A stretch of 64,000 nucleotides of DNA. It comes from Cronobacter condimenti 1330 (GTDB taxonomy: Bacteria > Pseudomonadota > Gammaproteobacteria > Enterobacterales > Enterobacteriaceae). A program made the position numbers and the translations under genes. The stretch spans positions 1,302,001 through 1,366,000 of the forward strand of contig NZ_CP012264.1 in NCBI RefSeq assembly GCF_001277255.1, read 5' to 3'. Numbering within the stretch: position 1 is the first letter of the stretch; each line of letters begins with the position of its first letter. Shown piece by piece: positions 1 through 8,464 of this stretch. Under the pieces are notes generated by a model. It ran no database searches and was not told the origin of the DNA. It was given only the letters and a program-made list of their open reading frames with translations.

Positions 1-121
1 AGCCTGGCAGTTTGAGCGTGAAGGTTATTTCTGCCTCGACAGCCGCCATGCAAACGGTGACAAACTGGTGTTCAACCGCACCGTTGGTCTGCGTGATACG
101 TGGGCTAAAATCGGCGAGTAA
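1..121 (+). CDS. glnS: Glutaminyl-tRNA synthetase, C-terminal end (5' part outside window)
   Basis: Only the last 39 codons and the TAA stop are present; the first whole codon starts at base 2. The tail reads [16 protein letters not shown]... and ends [13 protein letters not shown], which matches the end of the E. coli GlnS anticodon-binding domain. GlnS charges tRNA-Gln in the cytoplasm. The order glnS-chiP is the standard enterobacterial order and supports the call. Nothing can be said about the catalytic part from this window. Confidence 0.93.
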   Translation, partial: AWQFEREGYFCLDSRHANGDKLVFNRTVGLRDTWAKIGE

Positions 122-138
122 TGCATTGCCGTTAACAA

Positions 139-168
139 GACGCCGCCATTGTGCGGCGTTTTTTTTTA
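139..168 (+). terminator. Rho-independent terminator of glnS
   Basis: A 7-bp GC-rich stem (ACGCCGC / GCGGCGT) with a six-base loop is followed by a run of eight T. It sits 18 bases after the glnS stop. Confidence 0.88.
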
Positions 169-201
169 TGCTTTAAATCAACGCATTATCATCGACAAAA
201 T

Positions 202-216
202 ATTCGCGTTGCGAAT
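202..216. promoter_or_regulatory. Candidate NagC operator, upstream copy
   Basis: ATTCGC-GTT-GCGAAT is a perfect 6-3-6 inverted repeat flanked by AT-rich sequence. It resembles NagC sites of the nag regulon. NagC represses chiP in E. coli and is released by GlcNAc-6-phosphate. The assignment is by resemblance only. Confidence 0.45.
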
Positions 217-434
217 TAATGGTCTTTTCTGCGCGCCTTCTGTTTTTTCCCGCCACCTGAGCATTAGCATATTTAACTGTTTAAAATAATGAAATCGCTT
301 TCATTATTTATTTTATGCTAATTATTTCCTTTTTTTTGGTATTAAGATCAATCCAATGAAAGCGTAACAAAATGAATATTATTTTGTGCACTGCGTCATA
401 AAGCCACCAAGATTCAGGGTTTTTAGATTGATAA

Positions 435-447
435 TTCGCGCCGCGAA
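435..447. promoter_or_regulatory. Candidate NagC operator, downstream copy
   Basis: TTCGCG-C-CGCGAA is a perfect 6-1-6 palindrome with an A-rich right flank, and it shares its half-site with the palindrome at 202-216. The centres are 232 bases apart, a spacing compatible with looping by a dimeric repressor such as NagC. The function is inferred. Confidence 0.45.
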
Positions 448-553
448 AAATAGTCTTTAGAGACGGTTTGCATGGACATATTTCATCACCGCTTTTTACT
501 TTTTTACATTTTTTTCATTCGCCTGAGGCGTTTTGCCCTGTGCGAATTTTTTA

Positions 554-569
554 CGTCAAAGAGGAATTT
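554..569 (+). promoter_or_regulatory. ChiX sRNA pairing site over the chiP ribosome-binding site
   Basis: The 16 bases CGTCAAAGAGGAATTT are the exact complement of the seed region of enterobacterial ChiX sRNA (AAAUUCCUCUUUGACG, recalled from the E. coli sequence). They include the Shine-Dalgarno AGAGGAA and end three bases before the chiP ATG at 573. In E. coli and Salmonella, ChiX with Hfq blocks chiP translation here, and chitobiose-induced chb mRNA relieves the block by trapping ChiX. Confidence 0.88.
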
Positions 570-572
570 CAC

Positions 573-1970
573 ATGCGTTCGTTGCAATACAAACGTAGCG
601 GCTTCGTGCTGGCTGTCGCCAGTATCACCGCGACAGGCGGCTTGTGCGCCTCGCCTGGGGCAGAGGCTGCCGGCTTTATTGATGATTCTGCGTTAACCGG
701 CGGCATCTATTACTGGCAGCGTGAACGTGACCGTAAAGATGTCACTGAAGACCGTTATAAAACCAATCTCTCGCACTCAACCTGGAATGCGAATCTTGAT
801 TTTCAGTCAGGGTATGCCGGCGATTTGCTTGGCCTTGATATCGCCGCGTTTACCGCTATCGAAATGGCAGAAAATGGCGACAGCGGCCACCCGAACGAAA
901 TTGCATTTTCCTCCAGTAATAAAGCCTATGACGAAGACTGGTCCGGTGATAAGAGCGGTATCAGTCTTTATAAAGCGGCGGCGAAGCTTAAATACGGCCC
1001 GATCTGGGCGCGTGCGGGCTGGCTGCAACCGACCGGCCAGACGCTGCTGGCTCCGCACTGGAGTTTTATGCCAGGCACCTATCAGGGCGCGGAGGCTGGC
1101 GTCAATATCGACAATGGCGATGCGGGCGCGCTGAGCATGTCCTATATGTGGGCCAATGAATATAAATCGCCGTGGCATCTGGAGATGGACAAGTTCTACC
1201 AGAACGACAGAACCACACGCGTGGATTATCTGCATTCGGTCGGCGCCAAATACGCGTTTAAAAATTCGCTGGTACTGGAAGCGGCGTTTGGTCAGGCGCA
1301 AGGGTATCTCGATCAGTATTTTGCCAAAGTGAGCTACAACTTCTCACTTGCCGGGCAGCCGCTTTCCACCAGCTATCAGTTCTACGGCGCACGGGACAAA
1401 GCCAGCAACGGCAGCATCAATGATCTTTACGACGGTACAGCCTGGCTGCAGGCGCTGACGTTTTGCTATCAAGTCGGGCCGGTCGATCTCCGCCTTGAAG
1501 GCACCTGGGTTAGCGCCGGTGGTCAGCAAGGGTATTTTCTGCAGCGAATGACGCCGACCTACGCCTCCTCTAACGGGCGGCTTGATATCTGGTGGGATAA
1601 CCGCTCTGACTTCAACGCCGATGGCGAAAAAGCCGTGTTCTTCGGCGCCATGTATGACCTGAAAAACTGGGCGATGCCTGGTTTCGCGCTCGGCGCATCC
1701 TACGTCTACGCGTGGGATGCCAAACCTTCAACGCGCCCGACGACGGATGGCTACTACGACGCCAGCCGCCGTCTGAAAGAGTCTGCTTACAGCCTGGATG
1801 CGGTTTACACCCTGCAAACCGGTCGCGCCAAAGGCACGATGTTGAAGCTGCATTTTACGCAGTATGACAACCACGCCGATATTCCGAGCTACGGCGGTGG
1901 CTACGGCAACATTTTCCAGGATGAGCGCGACGTGAAATTTATTGTCACGGCGCCGTTCACGATTTTCTGA
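573..1970 (+). CDS. chiP: Chitoporin ChiP, outer-membrane chito-oligosaccharide porin
   Basis: The 465-residue protein is an OprD-family beta-barrel that admits chitobiose and chitotriose across the outer membrane. The ATG at 573 is chosen because it follows AGAGGAA by a proper distance and opens a signal peptide of about 32 residues ending near AEA. The mature protein starts near [12 protein letters not shown]. The last residue is Phe (TAPFTIF), as required for BAM-dependent assembly. Alternating aromatic and polar strands run throughout. The chitobiase gene follows 58 bases downstream with no terminator between, so the two are probably one operon for chitin-fragment uptake and hydrolysis. 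Control is expected from NagC and from the ChiX site at its ribosome-binding site. Confidence 0.93.
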   Translation: MRSLQYKRSGFVLAVASITATGGLCASPGAEAAGFIDDSALTGGIYYWQRERDRKDVTEDRYKTNLSHSTWNANLDFQSGYAGDLLGLDIAAFTAIEMAENGDSGHPNEIAFSSSNKAYDEDWSGDKSGISLYKAAAKLKYGPIWARAGWLQPTGQTLLAPHWSFMPGTYQGAEAGVNIDNGDAGALSMSYMWANEYKSPWHLEMDKFYQNDRTTRVDYLHSVGAKYAFKNSLVLEAAFGQAQGYLDQYFAKVSYNFSLAGQPLSTSYQFYGARDKASNGSINDLYDGTAWLQALTFCYQVGPVDLRLEGTWVSAGGQQGYFLQRMTPTYASSNGRLDIWWDNRSDFNADGEKAVFFGAMYDLKNWAMPGFALGASYVYAWDAKPSTRPTTDGYYDASRRLKESAYSLDAVYTLQTGRAKGTMLKLHFTQYDNHADIPSYGGGYGNIFQDERDVKFIVTAPFTIF

Positions 1971-2028
1971 TTTCGCAGGGGCGCCAGGCGCGCCTTTCCA
2001 TGAACAGGGCAGTGAAAAGGACGAGAGA

Positions 2029-4686
2029 ATGAAAAAGTTACCGATAAGCACACTCGCGGGCGCCATGATGGGGCTGTTTACCACGACCGGCGCACTGGCG
2101 CAGACATCAACAGCAGACCAGATCAGCCGTTTTACACTTAACTACGCGATTACGGATAACCATGCAGCGCAGCACAGTATCAACTGTGCGGCGCTCGGCG
2201 CCGACTGGGCATCCTGTAACAACGCCGTTATAACGCTGACCAACCCGGGTGAAGCCGTTACCGAGAAAAACTGGACGATCTGGTTCCATAGCATTCGCCA
2301 GATCCTGAAGGTCGATAACGATCAGTTTAAAGTGACCCATGTGATGGGTGATCTTCATAAACTTGAACCCACTGAAAAATTCACTGGCTTCCCGGCTAAC
2401 GCCTCGGTGGACATCCCCATCATCAACGAGTACTGGCAACTGTTTATCACTGATGTTCTGCCTCGCTGGTATGTCACCGCGGGCGACAGTGCGCCGAAGG
2501 TGATTGCCAGCACTGATACAGAAGACCTAACGACGTTCGTCAGTCCCTTGAAAGATCAGTGGAAACGCACGCCTGACGATAAAAATATCCTGATGACTGC
2601 CGAGGCACGGTTCGATAAAAACCGTGATGTTAAAACGCTGAATGTGGAGAGTCTGCGTGGGCAAATCATTCCAACACCGCAGCAGGTCACGCTGCACGGG
2701 CAAAACGTCTCGCTCGATGGCGGCGTTATGCTTGATCTCGCGGTACTGGATAAAGGCACGCAGGATGCAATTAACAGACGTTTTGCACTGCTCGGCGTAA
2801 AAACCGGCGCAGGTTACCCGGTGCGGACTGAAATCGCGACGAACGCTTTTACAGGAAAGAACGCTGTGTCCGGCGCGTATCAGCTTCGCATTGGGTCGAA
2901 AGAAACGGTGATCACCGGCTACGATCGCACAGGCGTATTTTATGGCATGCAGTCGCTGCTTTCGCTTATTCCGGCAGAAGGGGAGCGTCACATCGCAACG
3001 CTTGATGCACACGATGCGCCGCGTTTCGCCTACCGCGGGATCCATCTTGATGTCGGACGCAATTTCCACACTAAAGCCGCTGTGCTGCGCCTGCTCGATC
3101 AGATGGCAGCCTATAAGCTCAACAAATTTCACTTCCATTTAAGTGATGACGAAGGCTGGCGTCTGGAAATTCCTGGGCTGCCGGAGCTGACAGAGATTGG
3201 CGCGAAGCGCTGCCACGATCTCAGTGAGAAAACCTGTCTGCTGCCGCAGCTTGGCTCGGGGCCGGATACAAGCAACAACGGCAGCGGCTATTTCACCCGC
3301 GCCGATTACATTGAGATAGTGAAATATGCCGCGGCACGCCAGATTGAGGTGATACCGGAAATGGATATGCCCGCGCATGCCCGCGCGGCGGTGATGGCGA
3401 TGGAAGCGCGCTACGACCGTCTGTCGAAAGCCGGAAAGCTGCAGGAGGCGAACGCATACCGTCTCCTCGACCCCCAGGATACGTCAGTCACCACTGGCGT
3501 GCAGTATTACAACCGCACCGGTTATCTCAATCCGTGTCTCGATTCGTCGCGCCATTTTGTGGATAAAGTGATAGGGGAGATCCAGCAAATGCACAAAGAG
3601 GCCGGGCAGCCGCTCATGACATGGCATTTCGGCGGTGATGAAGCGAAAAACATCTATCTGGGTGCGGGGTATACCGACAAGACGAAACCGGAGGCCGGGA
3701 AGGGCGTTATCGACCAAAGCCGTCAGGACAAGCCGTGGGCGCGCTCCCCGGTCTGCCAAAAACGCGTGCAGGACGGTGTGGTTGCCGACGTGGAACATCT
3801 CTCCAGCTATTTTGCCATTGAGGTCAGTAAGCTTGTGAAAGCGCACGGCATCGACACCATGCAGGCATGGCAGGATGGCCTCAAGGATGCGAGAGGCGCC
3901 AGCGCCTTCGCCACCTCACAGGTCAACGTTAACTTCTGGGATACGCTCTACTGGGGCGGCTTTGATACGGTTAACGACTGGGCGAATAAAGGCTTTCGCG
4001 TCGTGGTCTCGAATCCGGATTATGTTTACCTCGATTTTCCAAATGAGGTTAATCCGGCGGAAAGTGGGTATTACTGGGGCACACGGTTTAGCGATGAGCG
4101 CAAAATTTTCAGTTTTGCGCCAGATAACCTGCCGCAAAACGCGGAAACGTCGGTCGATCGCGATGGCAGTGCGTTTAGCGCGAAGTCAGATAAGCCCTGG
4201 CCGGGCGCTTACGGACTTTCTGCGCAACTCTGGAGTGAGGTTGTACGCACGGATAAACAGATGGAATACATGATGTACCCACGCTTGCTGGCCGTGGCGG
4301 AGCGCGCCTGGCATCGGGCCGCCTGGGAGCAGGATTATCAGGCTGGCCGTGAATACAAAGGCGGTGAAACCCATCATGTTAATACCCGCGCGTTACATGA
4401 CGACTGGACGCGCTTTGCGAACGTGGTGGGCCGCCGTGAACTGGCTAAGCTTGAAAAAGCTGGCGTGCAGTTTCGTTTACCAGTGCCAGGCGCGCGTATC
4501 AACACGGGCGTGCTTGAAATGAATACAAGTCTGCCAGGCGTGAGCGTTGAATATTCAACAGACAGTGGCGCGCGCTGGCAGCGTTATGACGCCGCACGAC
4601 CGCCACACGTGGCAGGGCCGGTGCTCATACGTAGCGTCAGCGTTGATGGTAAGCGCTATAGCCGGACAGAACACGTACAGCCTTAA
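2029..4686 (+). CDS. Chitobiase, beta-N-acetylhexosaminidase (GH20)
   Basis: The 885-residue protein has the length and layout of Serratia marcescens chitobiase: signal peptide (ending near GALAQ), N-terminal carbohydrate-binding domain (about 25-180), GH20 accessory domain (about 220-340), TIM-barrel catalytic domain (about 345-770) and a small C-terminal Ig-like domain. The catalytic Asp-Glu pair lies in HFGGDEAK, with D537 and E538. It would release GlcNAc from chitobiose in the periplasm or outer membrane. The ATG at 2029 is chosen because it follows GGACGAGAGA and starts a clean signal peptide; the frame is open further upstream into chiP, but without signal character. E. coli has the small lipoprotein gene chiQ here instead. 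Confidence 0.93.
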   Translation: MKKLPISTLAGAMMGLFTTTGALAQTSTADQISRFTLNYAITDNHAAQHSINCAALGADWASCNNAVITLTNPGEAVTEKNWTIWFHSIRQILKVDNDQFKVTHVMGDLHKLEPTEKFTGFPANASVDIPIINEYWQLFITDVLPRWYVTAGDSAPKVIASTDTEDLTTFVSPLKDQWKRTPDDKNILMTAEARFDKNRDVKTLNVESLRGQIIPTPQQVTLHGQNVSLDGGVMLDLAVLDKGTQDAINRRFALLGVKTGAGYPVRTEIATNAFTGKNAVSGAYQLRIGSKETVITGYDRTGVFYGMQSLLSLIPAEGERHIATLDAHDAPRFAYRGIHLDVGRNFHTKAAVLRLLDQMAAYKLNKFHFHLSDDEGWRLEIPGLPELTEIGAKRCHDLSEKTCLLPQLGSGPDTSNNGSGYFTRADYIEIVKYAAARQIEVIPEMDMPAHARAAVMAMEARYDRLSKAGKLQEANAYRLLDPQDTSVTTGVQYYNRTGYLNPCLDSSRHFVDKVIGEIQQMHKEAGQPLMTWHFGGDEAKNIYLGAGYTDKTKPEAGKGVIDQSRQDKPWARSPVCQKRVQDGVVADVEHLSSYFAIEVSKLVKAHGIDTMQAWQDGLKDARGASAFATSQVNVNFWDTLYWGGFDTVNDWANKGFRVVVSNPDYVYLDFPNEVNPAESGYYWGTRFSDERKIFSFAPDNLPQNAETSVDRDGSAFSAKSDKPWPGAYGLSAQLWSEVVRTDKQMEYMMYPRLLAVAERAWHRAAWEQDYQAGREYKGGETHHVNTRALHDDWTRFANVVGRRELAKLEKAGVQFRLPVPGARINTGVLEMNTSLPGVSVEYSTDSGARWQRYDAARPPHVAGPVLIRSVSVDGKRYSRTEHVQP

Positions 4687-4704
4687 CGGCACTATAATGA
4701 CAAC

Positions 4705-4734
4705 GCCAGCCCTCGGGCTGGCTTTTTCGTTTTA
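4705..4734 (+). terminator. Terminator after chitobiase gene
   Basis: GCCAGCC-CTCG-GGCTGGC forms a 7-bp stem followed by TTTTTCGTTTT. It separates the rightward chiP-chitobiase unit from the convergent regulator gene. Confidence 0.88.
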
Positions 4735-4747
4735 ACGACACCAGGCG

Positions 4748-5359
4748 TTACAACACATCAGGCAAATGGTGAACGGCAACCAGTTTGCCTTTGCTTATCT
4801 CGATATTTTTCGCACCGCGCAGTTGCGACAGGGTTTTCATCACCATGCTGCGGGAAAGATTGGTTTTTTTCACAATATAGTCGGCCACGTTAATGCGGTT
4901 ACGCATGAAATCGTCCATCGCCGCCAGACAATCAATATTGGCTTTAATCATGCTGTAGCTGTTTCTGCCGAGCATAATTTCTTCGCGGTAGCAAAGCATA
5001 TTGATTATCCATGAGGACAAAATTAACAGATGTAACTGGCAGTGATGTTTTTCAATTTCCTGTAGGAAATAATCAAATGGGATTAACTGATAATGACATT
5101 CTGAATCAGCTTGTAATTTCGCGAATTGCGATTTACCTAAATTCCGCGCCAGCCCCAGAACTGAAGGGGCGCTACTTTTTTCCAGTAGCAGCCTGTCACT
5201 TTGGCGCATCAGAGAGAACTGACCACCGCGAATGATACAGATTTCCCCGTCCCGCAAGGGGATAAGCGTATTTTTCTCCGCCCGAGACCAGTTTCCGTAG
5301 CTATTAAAAATATCAGCAATGCGATAAATCTCAGCAAGAGGTTTAGAGGGTAAGACCAT
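4748..5359 (-). CDS. IprA/CRP-like winged-helix transcriptional regulator
   Basis: The 203-residue protein looks like the IprA (YaiV) group of CRP-fold regulators. Residues about 20-115 form a cyclic-nucleotide-binding-like beta-roll without an obvious cAMP phosphate-binding signature. A helical linker follows. Residues about 150-195 (NVADYIVKKTNLSRSMVMKTLSQLR) form a helix-turn-helix with wing. The start follows AAGG at eight bases. IprA of Salmonella affects peroxide resistance; whether this protein does so is unknown. It converges on the chitobiase gene, so a role in chitin use is possible but unproven. The coding sequence is more AT-rich than its neighbours, which hints at acquisition. 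Confidence 0.72.
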   Translation of the reverse strand: MVLPSKPLAEIYRIADIFNSYGNWSRAEKNTLIPLRDGEICIIRGGQFSLMRQSDRLLLEKSSAPSVLGLARNLGKSQFAKLQADSECHYQLIPFDYFLQEIEKHHCQLHLLILSSWIINMLCYREEIMLGRNSYSMIKANIDCLAAMDDFMRNRINVADYIVKKTNLSRSMVMKTLSQLRGAKNIEISKGKLVAVHHLPDVL

Positions 5360-5668
5360 ATTGGTTACCTTAGTTAAAATAAAATTATGTCGTTGCTGTA
5401 TCTTAATGGATGCTTTTTTATTGCTGCAATAAGGGGCTGGATGGATAAAAGGAATTTGCAGGATAATCCGATAGCTAACTGATTGACCAGTAAAGATATT
5501 TATCTTTTCTGAATTTCTATTTAATAAAATATATGTGGTTTAATTGTGCATTGTACTCTGTATTAAAATACTGGCGCTGAGGATGTTTATCCAAAATAAG
5601 ACATTTGTCTTTTCGGGCAATAAAAAAGCCGACAGGTGTCGGCTTGGATTCATGCGGTGTGACGAGAA
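5360..5668. other. AT-rich intergenic region between the IprA-like gene and fur
   Basis: About 300 AT-rich bases separate two leftward genes. They hold the fur terminator and presumably the promoter of the IprA-like gene. No further gene or clear operator was recognised. Confidence 0.6.
5622..5645 (-). terminator. Terminator of fur
   Basis: Read on the minus strand, AAGCCGACA-CC-TGTCGGCTT is followed by TTTTATTG. It lies 24 bases after the fur stop. Confidence 0.85.
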
Positions 5669-6121
5669 TTATTTCCCGCCGACCTCGTGGGCGTGTTCGT
5701 TCTCACGGCAGTCGCCATCCGCACAGTGACCATACAGATAGAGGCTGTGGTTAGTCAGACGGATGCCATGACGCGTCGCGATTTCACGCTGACGGGCTTC
5801 AATAGAGTCATCGCTAAATTCGATCACTTTGCCACAATCGAGGCAAATCAGGTGATCGTGATGATGCTGTTGCGTCAGCTCGAAAACGGATTTACCACCT
5901 TCGAAATTGTGACGGGTGACGATGCCGGCATCGTCGAACTGGTTAAGTACGCGATAGACCGTGGCAAGGCCAATCTCTTCACCCATGTCAATCAGACGCT
6001 TATAGAGGTCTTCCGCACTGACATGATGATTGACCGGTTCCTGCAGCACTTCGAGGATTTTTAATCGAGGAAGCGTGACTTTCAGGCCGGCCTTCTTTAA
6101 TGCGGTATTGTTGTCAGTCAT
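5669..6121 (-). CDS. fur: Ferric uptake regulator Fur
   Basis: The 150-residue protein is nearly identical to E. coli Fur: an N-terminal winged helix (1-82, starting MTDNNTALKKAGLK) and a C-terminal metal and dimer domain with HHHDHLICLDCGKVIEF, which carries the His and CxxC ligands. Fe(II)-loaded Fur represses iron-uptake genes. The start at 6121 is set by homology and because the uof leader ORF ends exactly there (ATGA overlap). The tail HAHEVGGK is slightly longer than in E. coli. It lies downstream of fldA on the same strand, as in E. coli, where the two can be co-transcribed. Confidence 0.97.
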   Translation of the reverse strand: MTDNNTALKKAGLKVTLPRLKILEVLQEPVNHHVSAEDLYKRLIDMGEEIGLATVYRVLNQFDDAGIVTRHNFEGGKSVFELTQQHHHDHLICLDCGKVIEFSDDSIEARQREIATRHGIRLTNHSLYLYGHCADGDCRENEHAHEVGGK

Positions 6122-6201
6122 GCGGAATCTGTCCTGTTGCTTAACGACTCGCTCCAGCAGGGAGCGATACATCGGATACGCCGTAGATGAATGCGTCTCA
6201 T
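6118..6201 (-). CDS. uof: Uof leader ORF, translationally coupled to fur
   Basis: A 27-codon ORF starts MRRIHLRRIRCIAPCW and its TGA stop overlaps the fur ATG as ATGA. The size (28 codons with stop) and position match E. coli uof. There, uof translation opens the fur start site, and RyhB sRNA represses fur by pairing over the uof ribosome-binding site. The peptide itself is not known to have a function. Confidence 0.8.
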   Translation of the reverse strand: MRRIHLRRIRCIAPCWSESLSNRTDSA

Positions 6202-6411
6202 TATAGAACTGACATGCCTAAATGAAAACCGCAAGCGTCCGGCAAAAAAGAGCTTAAAAATCGTGGACCCGCCAGCGTTTTTGGCATGGAAGGACTGATA
6301 ATTAAGGAAGACATTGTACAGCTTAGTGAGGGAAAGTTAAAAATTTGTAGCAATTATTTTCATTGTTCTTATCTATCAACCGGCGCGAGCCACCGCCCGC
6401 GCCGTTTACCA

Positions 6412-6942
6412 TCAGGCGTTGATGATTTCCTGCAGATGCAGCTCTTCGGAAACTTGCTTCACCCATTTTTCCACGCGTTCGGTGGTCATTTCCGGCTGAC
6501 GATCTTCGTCAATGGCGAGGCCGACGAAATGGTCATCATCCGCGAGGCCTTTAGACGCTTCGAAGTGATACCCTGCAGTCGGCCAGTGGCCCACAATGGT
6601 TGCGCCGCGCGGTTCGATAATATCGCGAATGGTGCCCAGTGCGTCGCAGAAGTATTCTGCGTAATCTTCCTGATCGCCGCAGCCGAAAAGGGCGACCAGC
6701 TTACCGTTGAAATCAATTTCTTCGAGCGTCGGGAAAAAATCATCCCAGTCGCACTGCGCTTCGCCGTAGTACCAGGTCGGGATGCCAAGCAGAAGAATAT
6801 CGAACGCTTCCAGATCCTCTTTGCTGCTTTTAGCAATGTCATGCACTTCAGCAACGTCTTTCCCGAGCTGTTTCTGGATAATTTTTGCGATATTTTCGGT
6901 ATTGCCGGTGTCGCTGCCGAAAAAGATGCCTACGATTGCCAT
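6412..6942 (-). CDS. fldA: Flavodoxin 1
   Basis: The 176-residue cytosolic FMN electron carrier starts [16 protein letters not shown]. The GSDTGNT loop (9-15) binds the FMN phosphate, and [12 protein letters not shown] and [14 protein letters not shown] form the isoalloxazine-binding loops. It donates electrons to IspG/IspH, biotin synthase, methionine synthase and radical-SAM activases. Length and sequence match the essential E. coli FldA. It precedes uof-fur by about 210 bases on the same strand. Confidence 0.97.
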   Translation of the reverse strand: MAIVGIFFGSDTGNTENIAKIIQKQLGKDVAEVHDIAKSSKEDLEAFDILLLGIPTWYYGEAQCDWDDFFPTLEEIDFNGKLVALFGCGDQEDYAEYFCDALGTIRDIIEPRGATIVGHWPTAGYHFEASKGLADDDHFVGLAIDEDRQPEMTTERVEKWVKQVSEELHLQEIINA

Positions 6943-7103
6943 AAGAAGAATAACCTCTTGAATCTAAATGTGATGGTGCTGGCATAACGCCCACAGATAG
7001 GGCAATCATAGCAGAACAGAAGAAGGTGCGGAAACGGTATCAGGCGCCGGGTGCACACTCTGCTACATTGCCCCGTTCGTTGGGGGCATTTTCAGACCAG
7101 ACC

Positions 7104-7385
7104 TTACTCCTGCAAGGCTTTCAGCTGAGCGAGGAGCATGGCTTCTATCAGCTCGCTGCGGCTGATATTGCGCGCCTGCGCCAGATGGTTCAGCGCATCC
7201 ACGGCGTCAGCGTTCAGCTTTAGCTCCACGCGCTTAAGCCCGCGAACTTTGTCGCGCTTAAGCTGGTTGCGCTTATTGATGCGCAGCTGTTCGTCGCGCG
7301 ACAGCGGGTTGGTTTTCGGTCTGCCCGGACGGCGTTCATCCGCGAAGAGATCGAGCGTTGTGCGGTCCGTTTGTTCTTTTGCCAT
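7104..7385 (-). CDS. ybfE: LexA-regulated small protein YbfE
   Basis: The 93-residue basic protein starts MAKEQTDRTTLDLFADERRPGRPK. It has a charged middle (NKRNQLKRDKVRG) and a C-terminal ribbon-helix-helix-like segment (RVELKLNADAVDALNHLAQARNISRSELIEAM). The function is unknown; the fold suggests DNA binding. The start at 7385 follows homology. An extension to 7499 is open but not protein-like. E. coli ybfE is in the SOS regulon. A partial LexA-like sequence (CTGTCTATACTCATAC, minus strand, 7387-7402) sits directly before the ATG, but its right half deviates from CTG-N10-CAG, so SOS control is only probable here. Confidence 0.88.
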   Translation of the reverse strand: MAKEQTDRTTLDLFADERRPGRPKTNPLSRDEQLRINKRNQLKRDKVRGLKRVELKLNADAVDALNHLAQARNISRSELIEAMLLAQLKALQE

Positions 7386-7513
7386 GGTATGAGTATAGAC
7401 AGGGGAAACAGGCTGCCGTGGCGGGGCCCGGCGGTATTTCAGCGCGCCATCATACATCAGGCAGCGAAGCGCGCCAACGCATCCGGCGCGCAACGGCACC
7501 GGTCGGTCTGTTT

Positions 7514-8281
7514 TTAATCAGTTTCCAGAAAACGACGGATAGCGCGTACCACCGCCTGCGGTTTTTCGGCATGAACCCAGTGACCGGCCCCCGCGATAAC
7601 GTGCGCGCGGGCCTGCGGGAATTGCGCCAGCAGCGCCTCGCGGTGCTGCTCTTCAACATAAGGCGATGCTCCGCCACGAATAAACAACGCAGGACCATGC
7701 CAGGCCGGGACGGTCTGCCAGCCGACAATCTGCGAATATTGATCCCACAGCACCGGCACGTTAAAGCGCCACTCGCCATCAGCAAAGGATTTCAGCAGAA
7801 ACTGAATTACCCCTTCTTCGGCAATATGCTGGCGCATCATCTCCGCCGCCTGCTGGCGTGAGGTCGCGCCGGCATCAATGACGGCATTCACCGCCGCGAA
7901 AATCTCATCATGACGTCGCACCTGGTAATCCACTGGCGCAATATCAATCGCCACCAGTTTTTCAATGCGTGTCGGCGCAAGGGCAGTCACTGCCATGGCT
8001 GCTTTGCCACCCATCGAATGACCAATAAGAATCACCTTATTGAGTCCGAGTGCATCCAACGTATCGAGAATATCCTGCGCCATCGCCGGATAATCCATCG
8101 TCTCACTGCGTTCAGACAGCCCGTGATTACGCAAATCGACTTGCACAATATCGTTATCCTGCACCAGATCGCGAGCGAGCACGCCAAGGTTATCGAGGCT
8201 CCCGAACAGGCCGTGAATAAGCACAATCGGTGTATTTTGAGTCGGTTGTTGCGCAGATTGCGTGCGGGTATTTAATTTCAT
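7514..8281 (-). CDS. ybfF: Alpha/beta-hydrolase esterase YbfF
   Basis: The 255-residue alpha/beta hydrolase has an oxyanion-hole segment LIHGLFGSLDN (21-31), the nucleophile elbow GHSMGG with Ser89, and the catalytic His in GAGHWVHAEKP near the C-terminus. E. coli YbfF hydrolyses short acyl esters, including acyl-CoA species; its physiological substrate is unsettled. It is transcribed divergently from seqA with 183 bases between them, and lies upstream of ybfE on the same strand. Confidence 0.92.
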   Translation of the reverse strand: MKLNTRTQSAQQPTQNTPIVLIHGLFGSLDNLGVLARDLVQDNDIVQVDLRNHGLSERSETMDYPAMAQDILDTLDALGLNKVILIGHSMGGKAAMAVTALAPTRIEKLVAIDIAPVDYQVRRHDEIFAAVNAVIDAGATSRQQAAEMMRQHIAEEGVIQFLLKSFADGEWRFNVPVLWDQYSQIVGWQTVPAWHGPALFIRGGASPYVEEQHREALLAQFPQARAHVIAGAGHWVHAEKPQAVVRAIRRFLETD

Positions 8282-8464
8282 GGCAAAGTTCTTTTTTGGC
8301 GACTGACAGGTTAGGTTATCATGTTGACCATTCTGCCGCCCGGCTGCAAGGTTCCAGTTAATTCCGACTTTTGCGGCCTTCCTGGTTTGACGCTATCCGC
8401 TGTTGGGTTTTAACTCTATAATCCCAACGACTTGTATTCAGAAAAGATATCGCACTGGATTAAG

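Larger units (their letters stand above)
169..572 (+). promoter_or_regulatory. glnS-chiP intergenic region, chiP control region
   Basis: This AT-rich stretch of about 400 bases holds no convincing gene. Two TTCGC/GCGAA palindromes (separate entries) resemble NagC operators, and the ChiX pairing site lies at its downstream end. The reading frame of chiP stays open upstream to 468. That upstream part is Phe/His-rich, lacks signal-peptide character and has no good ribosome site, so it is taken as untranslated leader. Confidence 0.6.

Noticed and set aside
7387..7402. LexA box in front of ybfE (CTGTCTATACTCATAC)
   Set aside because: The left half fits but the right half lacks CAG; too weak to list as a separate site although ybfE is an SOS gene in E. 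coli.
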